The notes beneath the pieces are model-generated. The model saw only the letters and a list, made by a program, of their open reading frames with translations. It searched no databases and was not told the DNA's origin. The position numbers and the translations under genes are program-made. From Streptomyces omiyaensis (GTDB lineage: Bacteria > Actinomycetota > Actinomycetes > Streptomycetales > Streptomycetaceae), in NCBI RefSeq assembly GCF_014650895.1, contig NZ_BMVV01000016.1:1-64000 (forward strand): 64,000 nucleotides of DNA, in the 5' to 3' direction. Shown here piece by piece: positions 27,719 to 35,715 of this stretch (its first letter is position 1; each line of letters opens with the position of its first letter).

Positions 27719-27857
27719 GGACCCCTCCGAGGAGGGTGGCGACGAGACCGATGAGCCAGCCCGGCACCCGCTGAATAATCAAGTGGACCCCGCCTATGCG
27801 GAGTTCGAGGAACGGCTGCTGCTTACCGTTCTCGGGCATGACGGTGCTCTTGGGCAT
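27696..27857 (-). CDS. Small tail-anchored membrane protein
   Basis: A 53-residue protein: a polar N-terminus, then FLELRIGGVHLIIQRVPGWLIGLVATLLGGVLTWWMQQ. The last 25 residues form one membrane helix. The motif LELR-GG-HL--QR-PGWL is common in tiny Streptomyces membrane proteins, which supports a real gene despite its size. ATG 27857 has GAGAGGG upstream at a good distance. Its 3' end overlaps the convergent CPCGW gene. Function unknown. Confidence 0.7.
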   Translation of the reverse strand: MPKSTVMPENGKQQPFLELRIGGVHLIIQRVPGWLIGLVATLLGGVLTWWMQQ

Positions 27858-28344
27858 GGGAGTGCCCTCTCTCGGGTGGGGTGGATTTGCTGCTTGAAGC
27901 CTACGAGCCGGAAGCGATCAACTGTTCGTTGATCACAAAAGTTCAGCCCGTTAGGGGAAGGAATGCCGGTCACACCTGTTTGTTCAGGTCGGCAGCCGGG
28001 TAATCGGGCGGATCTCCCTCGTGGTTTCGAGGGCCCAGGCGCCCTCCGGCTCCATACTTCCCGGGTTCTCACCACCGCTCCTGAGTGCGCCCCCGGTGTG
28101 CTCTGGCGCGCCGCCTCATGCGCGGTCGATACGGCTGCCCCGAACCGTCCCAGCAACCCTCGAAAAACACCGTCATGCCCCGGCCCCGACGCATGCAGGT
28201 CAACGAAGAAGCGTCCCACGCCCACACCGTCGAACACGACGAGCAGTGGGACTGCGACCGGCACTGACCGTGCGACCCCGTCAAGGAGAAGCCCGTGACC
28301 GACCTCGAAGCCGCATCCGCAAGCTCGGCACCACCAACCTCGGC
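27858..28344. other. Remnant-rich stretch without an intact gene
   Basis: No long convincing frame. A 30-codon frame at 28175-28267 (MPRPRRMQVNEEASHAHTV...) looks like a tiny acidic protein. A frame from GTG 28292 after AAGGAGA reads MTDLEA and then shifts. One base inserted near 28307 would restore ARIRKLGTTNLG, so a decayed small gene probably led into the next one. Confidence 0.45.
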
Positions 28345-28695
28345 ATGACCATCACCAGGAACGGCGTCCTCAACGTCGTCCGAGGCAAGGTCGGCGTCCC
28401 CGACACCGGCGCCTACATCGTCGCCGACGGCGTCGTGCACGAGGCGGCGCCCCGGTACGTGAAGGAGCGGCTGTGGCCGGGCGGCCGAGTCTGGAAGTGG
28501 ACGCTCGAAGCGGAAGAGCCGCTGACGCCCTTCTTCGAGGAGGGGAAGACGTACGGGCCCCGCGGCCGGACCTTCAAGGTCGAAATCATCCGCGATGACA
28601 CCGCCTTCGGCTACCTGACTGGCGAGGAGTGCGGGGACCGCTGGGCAGTCCGGAACAAGGCCGACTGGGACGAGCTCGACTGGACGGAGGTCTGA
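28345..28695 (+). CDS. FFEEGKTY-motif hypothetical protein, paralogue 1
   Basis: A 116-residue soluble protein, beta-rich by appearance. The first half has AYIVADGVVHEAAPRYVKERLWPGGRVWKWTLEAE. The centre is PFFEEGKTYG (motif at 63-70), followed by RTFKVEIIRDDTAFGYLTGEECGDRWAVRNKADWDELDW. The FFExGKTY block, followed by a strand ending in F-V/C-x and a closing Gly-rich turn, recurs in two neighbours and in many actinobacterial mobile regions. I know no function. ATG 28345 is the likely start, although decay upstream suggests an older longer form. Two bases separate it from the next gene, so they are one operon. Confidence 0.7.
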   Translation: MTITRNGVLNVVRGKVGVPDTGAYIVADGVVHEAAPRYVKERLWPGGRVWKWTLEAEEPLTPFFEEGKTYGPRGRTFKVEIIRDDTAFGYLTGEECGDRWAVRNKADWDELDWTEV

Positions 28696-28697
28696 CC

Positions 28698-29105
28698 ATG
28701 GCCATGATGATGCCGCTCGGCGCGGTCGCGATCCCCGCGGCCGGCGCCCACATCGTCATCAACGGTGTGGTGCACGAGCTGGACCCGGGCAGCGTCCACG
28801 TCACCTGGGATCCGTCGATCCGTGTCCGGACCTTCGAAGCGCGGACGGTGCCGAAGCCGGTCTTCTTCGAGGCGGGGAAGACGTACACGCGGTCCGTCGA
28901 CTGGAGCATCGCCGCCCAGGTGGGTGACCTCATCGAAGGGTTCGAGTGCACGGTCGTCGAGAAGGACGGCGACGGCAACCCGGTCGCGTTCGGCCGGTTC
29001 ACCACCGCCAAGGGCGGAACGCGCGGTCTCGGCATCGACCTCTGGTACCTGATGCAGAAGTACCACTGGGAGAAGGGCGGCTGGAAGGCGGACGGGGGCG
29101 GCTGA
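28698..29105 (+). CDS. FFEAGKTY-motif hypothetical protein, paralogue 2
   Basis: A 135-residue soluble protein. It shares with its upstream neighbour the segment AHIVINGVVHELDPG (compare AYIVADGVVHEAAP) and the block VFFEAGKTYTRS at about 55-65. It then has FECTVVEKDGDGNPVAFGRF, a beta-strand and turn followed by a return strand. The C-terminus is longer and Trp-rich (GIDLWYLMQKYHWEKGGW). It has no signal peptide or membrane span. Start ATG 28698 follows TGGACGGAGG. It is convergent with the membrane coiled-coil gene, with one base between stops. Confidence 0.72.
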   Translation: MAMMMPLGAVAIPAAGAHIVINGVVHELDPGSVHVTWDPSIRVRTFEARTVPKPVFFEAGKTYTRSVDWSIAAQVGDLIEGFECTVVEKDGDGNPVAFGRFTTAKGGTRGLGIDLWYLMQKYHWEKGGWKADGGG

Positions 29106-29106
29106 C

Positions 29107-29952
29107 CTACGCCGCCCGCCACCACCGGCGGCGCTGCTCGGGCGCCGCCGGGGCGACGTCGTCCTCGGACCGCAGCATCTCGCGCGCGGCGCCTACGAGT
29201 TCTTTCATCCTCTCGGAAAACTCATCTCTGATTTCGATCTCTCTTGTGGACATGCCAGGAGCGTTTACATAGCCCGCTGCCGCGACAGCCTGCTCGGTAG
29301 TGGCGCCTGTGGCAGCGCGAAGAGTGCGCACCGCATTTTGGAACATGGTCGCTCGTTCGTCGTCCGTTGACCCTGGATTGTCGGCGCGGGCGGCAGTGTT
29401 CAATTCCTCAAAGGCATCGAGTGCCTGGTGGGCGAGTGCTGATTGGGCCGGATCTCGACCGTATGCCCGATCGACCAGGAGTCCCAGGAAGTACCGCTGC
29501 GGGCCTGAAATTTTAGCGATCTCCGCCAACCGCCCAAGGGCGTTGATCGATTTCTCTGCCGCGCACACAACGGCAAAAGGGACGATCAGTTCGATCTCGG
29601 CTAGCTTCCGCGAAACTGCCTGCTGCGCCTCGCGTAGCTGTCCTTCGATGCCTTCAGTAGCAGCGTTCTGTTCGTAGAACAGTTCGGATACGCGCCGGAC
29701 TTCACGGACTGCCTGAATTAACTCGGCGACCTGAACTTGTCGGACCGTCCACAGGGCAGCCACTCGCTGGGCCTCGGCAGCGATCTTCGCCGCCTCCCGA
29801 GCAGCCGCAGCCTGATCCCGGCCTCCGTTGGCCTGGATCTTGGCACCGATGATGCTCCCGACGATGCCGCCGACGATGGCGATGGCAGCGACCAGAGCGG
29901 CGAAGATCTCGGGGTTGTCCTCGAAGTACCGCCTGAATGCGATCACGTGCAC
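29107..29952 (-). CDS. Membrane-anchored coiled-coil protein, paralogue 1
   Basis: A 281-residue protein. One membrane helix near the N-terminus (IFAALVAAIAIVGGIVGSIIGAKI, about 15-38) is followed by NGGRDQAAAAREAAKIAAEAQRVAALWTVRQVQVAELI. A long, mainly helical cytoplasmic region comes next, with heptad-like patterns, ending in DEFSERMKELVGAAREMLRSEDDV and a basic RRRWW tail. The ORF immediately upstream has the same plan. Base composition is clearly lower in GC than the flanking chromosome, a sign of recent transfer. The start may be GTG 29952 or GTG 29946. Function unknown; an anchored scaffold or phage-sensing role is only a guess. Confidence 0.75.
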   Translation of the reverse strand: MHVIAFRRYFEDNPEIFAALVAAIAIVGGIVGSIIGAKIQANGGRDQAAAAREAAKIAAEAQRVAALWTVRQVQVAELIQAVREVRRVSELFYEQNAATEGIEGQLREAQQAVSRKLAEIELIVPFAVVCAAEKSINALGRLAEIAKISGPQRYFLGLLVDRAYGRDPAQSALAHQALDAFEELNTAARADNPGSTDDERATMFQNAVRTLRAATGATTEQAVAAAGYVNAPGMSTREIEIRDEFSERMKELVGAAREMLRSEDDVAPAAPEQRRRWWRAA

Positions 29953-29953
29953 A

Positions 29954-30802
29954 TCATGCCGAACCGGTCGGCGTCGCCGCAGAGTTGCGACGCCACCAGC
30001 GACGCTGCGGCGGTACCACCGAGGCGACGTCGCCCTCGGAGCGCAGCATGATACGAGTTTCCTCGATCAATTCCTCCATTTTGCTCTGGAAAAGTGCGCG
30101 CGCTTCTTTGAACTGGTCGAGCGTAACTCCATCAGCACGCATGTAATACCTAATCAGCGCAAAACGCTGCTCCCTGGAAATTTCCGATTCCAGTTCCGTC
30201 AACTTTCGAAGCGCATTAACACGAGCTTCGCTTCTAGCCCCTTCAGTACGAGCCGCGTCTAGCTCACACTCACGAAGCTCATGCAGAGCCGCTCGCGCAT
30301 TCAGCACGGCAGGTCGAGGCCCCATCGTGCGCAGAAGCTTGTCGGCGTATGCCTCCTGGCCATACGTCAAGGCATGTTCCGCGAGACCCCTGACGGCTTC
30401 TTGCACCTCCTTGACCGCAGCAACAACTGGCGCAGTAGCGACCAACTCAAGGCCGACCTTCTTCTGCACGAGAGTGATTCTGGAAGCGTCAGCCTCACGC
30501 TTCAGTGCTCCGTCTTCGTCGTTCTCCCTGTACATCCTGACCGACAACTCCACGTGCTCACGCGCGTAGGCGATGTAGTCGACGGTCATAACCTGGCGAA
30601 CGTTCCACAAGGCAGCCACCCGCTGCGCCTCGTTCGTAGCCGTCGCCACCTCGCGTGCTGCTGCCGCCTGGTCCCTGCCACCGCGGGCCTGGACCCACCC
30701 CGCCGCCCAGCTTCCGGCGAAGGAACCGAGGATCGCGAGGATCGGCACGACGACCCCGAAGAAGGCCGCGTGCTCCTCCATGAACTTTCTGAACCCATCC
30801 AC
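29954..30802 (-). CDS. Membrane-anchored coiled-coil protein, paralogue 2
   Basis: A 282-residue protein matching its downstream neighbour in length and layout. A membrane helix (FFGVVVPILAILGSFAGSWAAGWV) is followed by ARGGRDQAAAAREVATATNEAQRVAALWNVRQVMTV. The helical body ends in FQSKMEELIEETRIMLRSEGDVASVVPPQRRWWRR. The shared ends GGRDQAAAARE, EAQRVAALW-VRQV and MLRSE-DV show tandem duplication with divergence of the middle, perhaps where a ligand binds. GTG 30802 is chosen because the next upstream codons are non-conserved. Only one base separates the two genes. Lower GC than neighbours. Function unknown. Confidence 0.75.
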   Translation of the reverse strand: MDGFRKFMEEHAAFFGVVVPILAILGSFAGSWAAGWVQARGGRDQAAAAREVATATNEAQRVAALWNVRQVMTVDYIAYAREHVELSVRMYRENDEDGALKREADASRITLVQKKVGLELVATAPVVAAVKEVQEAVRGLAEHALTYGQEAYADKLLRTMGPRPAVLNARAALHELRECELDAARTEGARSEARVNALRKLTELESEISREQRFALIRYYMRADGVTLDQFKEARALFQSKMEELIEETRIMLRSEGDVASVVPPQRRWWRRNSAATPTGSA

Positions 30803-30833
30803 CGCCCCATCATGCCCAATCGAAGGGGAAGTT

Positions 30834-31004
30834 GTGATCGATCCCGACCGGGCCAACGCCATCGCCACCGAGGTGGCAGCCGAGGCCACCTTCAAGGTCT
30901 TCAAGGCCTACCGCGATGCCGGCTTCAGCCGCCGCGAGGCCCTCGAACTCGTCAAAATCAACCTGTCGATGTCGCTCCAGCGCGGCATACTCCGAGGCCA
31001 GTGA
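30834..31004 (+). CDS. Small helical protein
   Basis: A 56-residue protein, MIDPDRANAIATEVAAEATFKVFKAYRDAGFSRREALELVKINLSMSLQRG, predicted to be two helices with a turn at AGFSRREA. The GFSRxEALELV run is typical of tiny helix-hairpin proteins seen in actinophages and mobile regions. GTG 30834 follows AAGGGGAA. It is divergent from the coiled-coil gene by 31 bases, so the two start regions share promoter space. Function unknown. Confidence 0.65.
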   Translation: MIDPDRANAIATEVAAEATFKVFKAYRDAGFSRREALELVKINLSMSLQRGILRGQ

Positions 31005-31017
31005 CAAGGGGGCCTTC

Positions 31018-31254
31018 ATGGCCAAGCGCGTACACACAGCATCGAAGATCATCCTCGGCGGAGTGGACGTGTCCTAGTACGTCGCCGCCTGGCACGTCGG
31101 AGCAGCCGTCGGCGGCGACATCTCCCGCTGGATCGGCGCCTACCACCGCATCTCCCGCGCCCAGGAAGCCGACACCGTCGAGCTGCACATCCACTGCGAC
31201 AGCGACATCCTCAGCATCAACGGCGCCCACCCCTGGGAGACGGCGGATGCCTGA
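31018..31254 (+). pseudogene. Small hypothetical gene with an in-frame TAG
   Basis: From ATG 31018, with AAGGGGG upstream, the frame reads MAKRVHTASKIILGGVDVS. It meets TAG at 31075 and continues in the same frame as YVAAWHVGAAVGGDISRWIGAYHRISRAQEADTVELHIHCDSDILSINGAHPWETADA to TGA 31254. The downstream half looks conserved and beta-rich, so the stop is probably a recent nonsense change in a 78-codon gene. Its stop region overlaps the start of the SLOG-like gene. Confidence 0.65.
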
Positions 31255-31674
31255 CCCGTTCCGCCTGCTCGTCACCGGCAGCGGGGACTGAACAGACATC
31301 ATCACCGTCCGCGAAGCCCTCAACGACTACCTGCTCTGGGCGTGGCAGCAGCACCGCCGCGCCCTCACCGCCGTCCACGGCCACTGCCCGGACGGCGTCG
31401 ACGCTCTCGCCGACGCCTGGACGCGCGCCAACGGCTTCACCGTCGAGCCGCATCCGGCTCGCGGTCATCCGGCGCAGGACTTCGGCCCGTGGCCCGGGGC
31501 CGGCCCCCGCCGCAACGCCTTCATGGTCGGGCTCGGCGCCGACGCCTGCATCGCCTTCCTGATGCCCTGCTCCAGCCCGAAGTGCCGCCGAACCGACCCC
31601 CACCCGTCGCACGGAGCGGCGGGCACCGCCCTGCTCGCCGAGAACGCGGGCATCCCGACCTGGAGGCTCGCCGC
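31247..31674 (+). pseudogene. SLOG/YspA-like (DUF2493) protein with nonsense codon and lost stop
   Basis: From ATG 31247 the frame reads MPDPFRLLVTGSGD, meets TGA at 31289, and continues as TDIITVREALNDYLLWAW, HGHCPDGVDALADAWTRANGFTVEPHPARGHPAQDFGPWPGAGPRRNAFMVGLGADACIAFL. This is the Rossmann-like SLOG fold that binds nucleotides or ligands. Its usual opening is LVTGSRDW, so TGG has become TGA. The likely natural stop at 31675 also reads CGA, not TGA, so the frame runs on into the next gene. DUF2493 proteins are frequent in actinobacterial phages and plasmids. Confidence 0.72.
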
Positions 31675-32036
31675 ACGAACCCCGAGAACCTCCTCCCCGG
31701 TGCGAAGTACGTCTACAAGGAGCATCTCTCTTCGGCTGGCCAAACCTTCATCCACGTCGGCCCCGACCCTGGGGACCTCGGCTGGATCTTCCGCGTCAAA
31801 GGCACACGAAGTCCGGAAACCGACTACCCGAACTTCTCCGGCGGCATCGGCAACCTGCGGCCCACACCCGACCCCTTCTTCGAGGAAGGGAAGACGTACG
31901 TCCACCGCTACAGCCCGTACCGGAAGCGCATAAAGATCGAGGCCGTCCGCAGCGGTGACCCCGACGCGGAAGTGTCGGGACCGGTGGCGCTCGTCCTCCT
32001 CATCGTCGGCGACGGCAAGCCCTTCTGGAGATTCCC
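31675..32036 (+). pseudogene. FFEEGKTY-motif protein, paralogue 3, start codon lost and 3' end cut by an IS remnant
   Basis: The frame from ACG 31675 reads TNPENLLPGAKYVYKEH, FIHVGPDPGDLGWIFRVKG, then PFFEEGKTYVHRYSPYRKRIKIEAVRS, with the motif near residue 68 as in the two intact paralogues. It ends in FWRFPYA, where an IS5-type 3' end begins. The first codon is ACG where ATG would give MNPENLLPG. The same T-to-C change would turn the stop TGA of the SLOG gene into CGA, since stop and start would have overlapped as ATGA. One base change therefore explains both lesions. Confidence 0.65.
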
Positions 32037-32042
32037 CTACGC

Positions 32043-32218
32043 AACCAGCAGTTCAACCGCGACCACGCCCGTCCGAGAGCTCCCGGGGAACGGGCTTTCG
32101 CACAGCTGAAGTCCTGGCGGATCCTCCGCCGGGCCCGATGCTCCACCCGACGCATCGGCACCATCGTCCAAGCCGTCCACACCCTGCTGAACTGCGGCTA
32201 TTCAGGATGAAAGAGGCT
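32043..32218 (+). mobile_element. IS5-family (DDE_Tnp_4-like) transposase 3' remnant
   Basis: The frame reads QQFNRDHARPRAPGERAFAQLKSWRILRRARCSTRRIGTIVQAVHTLLNCGYSG and stops at 32210. This is the familiar C-terminus of a streptomycete IS5-type transposase. It is followed directly by AAAGAGGCTCA, which looks like the element's right end. About 80 percent of the element is missing. It truncates the third FFEEGKTY gene. Confidence 0.8.
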
Positions 32219-32296
32219 CATTGCGCAGCTAAGACGGTGTCTCACGTGGTGATCTCGTCCCCTGCGGGGCATAGGGGCCGAGGGCGGGTGGACCCG

Positions 32297-32677
32297 TCAG
32301 GATGGCCAGCTGAACCGGCCGTGCACGACGGTCGGGAGAGACGTAGGCATCTCGTCGGTGATCCAGGCGAACTCCAGGGCCGCGAGCGTGGCTCCCCGGT
32401 CCGTCCATACGAGGATCTCGCCGACGTAGACGCCGGACGGGTCATGGACGTGCGCGTCCACGGGAACGAGCCCGGTCGGCAGTGTCGCATGCTCGCACGG
32501 TTCCCGGACCTGTAGATCGACGCTCACGGAGTCGGGCCCCCAGACAGCGGTCACCTCGGTGCGGTCCAGCTGGTTCCGCAGTTGCGACGCGCCATCGAAA
32601 TCCGCCGACAGGACGTGCTCAAGCACTGCGCGCTCATCGGCGTTCAACGAGCGCGGGTCGATGGAGAGAGGAGCCAT
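32297..32677 (-). CDS. Conserved hypothetical passenger protein inside the IS5-like element
   Basis: A 126-residue acidic soluble protein: MAPLSIDPRSLNADERAVLEHVLSADFDGASQLRNQLDRTEVTAVWGPDSVSVDLQV at the start, VDAHVHDPSGVYVGEILVWTDRGATLAALEFAWITDEMPTSLP at the end. It reads as mixed helix then beta sheet. Near-identical proteins are ordinary chromosomal hypotheticals in many streptomycetes, so it is probably captured cargo rather than a transposition protein. ATG 32677 begins the conserved part; an in-frame start at 32755 adds nothing. It is divergent from the transposase, which starts 87 bases away. Function unknown. Confidence 0.8.
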   Translation of the reverse strand: MAPLSIDPRSLNADERAVLEHVLSADFDGASQLRNQLDRTEVTAVWGPDSVSVDLQVREPCEHATLPTGLVPVDAHVHDPSGVYVGEILVWTDRGATLAALEFAWITDEMPTSLPTVVHGRFSWPS

Positions 32678-32763
32678 GCGCCCATTCTGAGGTGGCGAGG
32701 GCAACCGGCCCAACAACTCCACCAGCCGTCGCCGGGTGCCTGGCAGCGGCATCATGATCGTTC

Positions 32764-33567
32764 ATGGGTGGGGATCTGCCGCAGCGGCTCGTGCCGGATG
32801 ATCCATGGGCATGGGTCGAGCCGGTGCTGCCGTCCTTCCGTTCGCGCCCGCAGGGCGGTGGCACCGCGCCGGTCGGCCAACGTGCCGTGTTCACGGCCGT
32901 CGTGTACGTGCCGACCAGCGGGTGCGCGTGGCGGTATCTGCCACCGACATTCGGATTGTCGTCGGCGACGGCTCACCGGAGATTCTCCATCTGGACCGCA
33001 TCCGGAGTACGGCGTCGCCTGCACCGCGTGATTCTGGACGAGATCGGAGCCCACAGCGGACTCGACTGGAGCTCTGTGATCGTCGACGCGGTCTCGGTGC
33101 GCGCGAAGGGAAGCGCCGGCGGGGCCGAATCCGGTCGACCGGGGCAAAGCAGTCAGCAAACTACACGCTCTGACGGAAGCGCAGAGGCTGCCCCTGGCGT
33201 CGGGGTGTCCGCCGCGAACGTCAACGACGTCCAAGCGCTTGGCCCGCTCGTCCCCGGGATCCCGGCCATCCGCTCACGCCGCGACCCTCGCCGGCGACGC
33301 CCCGAAAAGGTTCGGGCCGACAAGGCTTACCACTCGGCCGGCAACCTGACGTGGCTGCGAGAACGCAACATCACTCCGCGGATCGCCCGGCCGGGCGTGG
33401 AGCACTCCGAACGTTTCAGGAGACACCGATGGAAGATCCAAAGATCGATCTCACGGCTCTTCGGATACCGCCGCCTGGCCGTCCGCCATGAACGAAAGGG
33501 CAGTCACTTCCTCGGCCTTGCTGCAGCCATGACCTACTACAAGAAGCTCGCCAAGGTCACCACGTGA
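32764..33567 (+). pseudogene. IS5-family transposase, decayed though open
   Basis: The frame is open for 267 codons, but the protein is damaged. The N-terminus is normal (PDDPWAWVEPVLPSF, AVVYVPTSGCAWRYLPPTFGLSSATAHRRF). Between about 33131 and 33200 the family sequence PVDRGKA-SKLHALTEAQRLPLA is found one frame over, so two compensating indels have scrambled 25 residues. The third catalytic residue appears as RWKIQRSISRLFGYRR, where relatives have RWKIERS, i.e. Glu to Gln. A 4-residue gap follows in HFLGLAAA. It should be inactive, so the element would need help to move. Confidence 0.8.
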
Positions 33568-33699
33568 GACACGGTCTAAGCCATCAGGCCAGGTTGGAAC
33601 ATGTATAAGCTCTCGACCACAACTCCGAGGATCAATCGCAAGTCCGTGAACCGGCGGCCTGAAAAACCTCTGCGCAGCCGGACAGAAAGGTACAACGGG

Positions 33700-35529
33700 A
33701 TGTTGAGAAGAGGCATCAGGGTGCTCGCCGCCCTGCTGGCAGCCGCGGCCCTCACCGCCGTGATACCCGCACACGCACAGGCCGCGGCAGGTGATCCCGT
33801 GCCGGTCAAACGGCAACTGACGGTGCTGACGTGGAACATATGCGGTGAGACGCTGGTCCTGCGCGGCAGAACCGGGTACTGCCCGCACCGGGCCGACGTG
33901 AAGGGCAAGGCGCTGAAGGTGGCCGAGCTGGCACGGAAGTACCAGGCCGACGTCATCATGCTCCAGGAGGTATGCGGCTACGAAGGCGACATCGACGCAA
34001 CACCACGACCCCATGCGACACCCGTCCCCAACCTGTTCCCCGGAGCGAACTCCAAGAGCCACATGGCCTTTCTGCAAGAAGACCTCAAAAAAGATCTGCA
34101 AGAAGACCCCGAAAACGAATGGACGGTACGGCACGCAGTCGGCAGCCGTGCCGACGGCGAATCCTACTGCCGCAATTCCACCCTCGAAGGCTACGGTGAG
34201 ATCGGCGGCAGCATCGGCGTGCTGCTCGCCGTGAAGGGGACGATGCACGACGTCCGCACCATCGAGACGACGACCGGTACCTCCCTCGAGCGCTCGATCC
34301 CCGCGCTCTGCGGCCGGCTCGTCGGCTGGCCCGACCAGCTGTGCACCACCCACCTCATCGCGGGCAACAACACGGTCCAGCGAGCCCAGACGGCCGAGAT
34401 CAAGAAGCAGCTCGGTACGTCGTGGACCCAGGGCACGCTGATCGGCGGAGACTTCAACGGCGACCTCGGCGACCCGGACCTGACGGACGTCCAGGAAGAA
34501 CTCGACGCCTGCGAGACGAACACCTTCACCCACCAGACCTGGGCCGCCGACAACACCACGCCCCAGACCTGGAACATGGACCACCTCTTCGCGAGCAAGC
34601 TGAGCGCCGGCACCCGGTGGACCTCCTGCCTCGCCGACCACGAAGCCATGGACAAGACCAAGAACCTGGCCGGTACAGAGCCCGACGGCTGGTCCGACCA
34701 CGCGCCGGTCGTCGCCACACTGCGCCAGACCCCTGTTCCCGGCGACATGACCGGCGACGGCAAGCCCGACCTCGTCGCCGTCGACAAGGACGGCAAGCTG
34801 CGCCTCTACCCCGGCACCGGCACCGGCGCGCTCGCCGCTCCCCTCACCATCGGCAACAGCGGTTGGACCGGCGCCTCCCTCGCCCACAGGGGCGACTGGA
34901 ACGGCGACGGCACCGAAGACCTCCTCGCCCGTGTCGGCAACGAGCTCCGCGTCTACCCGAACCAGGGCGACGGCACCCTCACCCGATGGACCACCCTGCA
35001 CCTCCCCCTGCCCGCCACCGCCCAGGTCGCCGCCGTGGGAGACCTCGACCTCGACGGCGCACCCGACGCGGTGGTCTCCTACGACGACAGGCTCTACCGC
35101 TACGACGGCATCCGCGGCACCTCCCCCTCCGTGGCACCACCGGTGAAGATCGGTTCCGAGGGATGGGCCGACCAGGACATCACCGGTCTGGGGGACGCCG
35201 ATCACGATGGGCGTCCCGACCTTCTCACCCGTCAGCACGACGGCCCCGACGTCGGCAAACTCTGGCTTCGCCCCGGACTTGCCGACGGCACGTTCGCCGC
35301 CCCCACCCAGTACGGCTACGGCTACACCGCCGGCTCCCGCCCGCTGCTCAGCGCCGCGGCGGACGCCGACGGCGACGGCGTCGCCGACCTGTGGGCCACG
35401 ACCGGCGACGGAACCGGCCGGCTCCTCTACTACCAGGGCAGCACCGATGCCGCCGGAAACCCCACCGACGGGCCCTCCACCGAAGTGGGAACCGGCGGCT
35501 GGAACACCGTCATCACCGCGCTCGGCTGA
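33700..35529 (+). CDS. Secreted EEP-domain protein with C-terminal FG-GAP/VCBS repeats, paralogue 1
   Basis: A 609-residue exported protein. A signal peptide (LRRGIRVLAALLAAAALTAVIPAHAQA) precedes an endonuclease/exonuclease/phosphatase domain (about 35-345). Its motifs are LTVLTWNICGET, VIMLQEVCG, LCTTHLIAGN, LIGGDFNGDLGDPDL, WNMDHLFAS and WSDHAPVVATL. The C-terminal half has four to five FG-GAP/VCBS-type repeats with calcium-binding DxTGDGKPDLVAVD, DWNGDGTEDLL, DLDLDGAPDAVV, DADHDGRPDLL and DADGDGVADLW, likely a beta-propeller. The substrate may be extracellular nucleic acid or phospholipid. ATG 33700 has AGAAAGG upstream. A paralogue lies 2.5 kb away. Confidence 0.87.
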   Translation: MLRRGIRVLAALLAAAALTAVIPAHAQAAAGDPVPVKRQLTVLTWNICGETLVLRGRTGYCPHRADVKGKALKVAELARKYQADVIMLQEVCGYEGDIDATPRPHATPVPNLFPGANSKSHMAFLQEDLKKDLQEDPENEWTVRHAVGSRADGESYCRNSTLEGYGEIGGSIGVLLAVKGTMHDVRTIETTTGTSLERSIPALCGRLVGWPDQLCTTHLIAGNNTVQRAQTAEIKKQLGTSWTQGTLIGGDFNGDLGDPDLTDVQEELDACETNTFTHQTWAADNTTPQTWNMDHLFASKLSAGTRWTSCLADHEAMDKTKNLAGTEPDGWSDHAPVVATLRQTPVPGDMTGDGKPDLVAVDKDGKLRLYPGTGTGALAAPLTIGNSGWTGASLAHRGDWNGDGTEDLLARVGNELRVYPNQGDGTLTRWTTLHLPLPATAQVAAVGDLDLDGAPDAVVSYDDRLYRYDGIRGTSPSVAPPVKIGSEGWADQDITGLGDADHDGRPDLLTRQHDGPDVGKLWLRPGLADGTFAAPTQYGYGYTAGSRPLLSAAADADGDGVADLWATTGDGTGRLLYYQGSTDAAGNPTDGPSTEVGTGGWNTVITALG

Positions 35530-35715
35530 GGCCTCCGGGGCTGCGGCCGCCCTCGCCGGCCAGGCCGCGCCCCGCAGGTCGTTCCGCGCCTGGAACGGTC
35601 TGATGCCTCATCGGAGCGATGCTCGACGGGCCGCCTGCTCGACCTGGGATGCGTACCCGTGTCCGCGAACGCCCTGGCCGTCCTCGCGGACGCCGGTGCG
35701 TGCCGGCGCCGTCGG

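Larger units (their letters stand above)
32233..33576. mobile_element. 1.34-kb IS5-like element with terminal inverted repeats, TAA target duplication and a passenger gene
   Basis: Left end 32233-32254 and right end 33555-33576 are inverted copies of GAC(G/C)GTGTCTCACGTGGTGA, with two mismatches over 22 bases. Both ends are flanked by TAA (32230-32232 and 33577-33579), a 3-bp target duplication of the kind made by several IS5 subgroups. Inside are a decayed transposase (plus strand) and a non-transposase gene (minus strand). The right end stops about 120 bases before the EEP gene. Confidence 0.88.
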
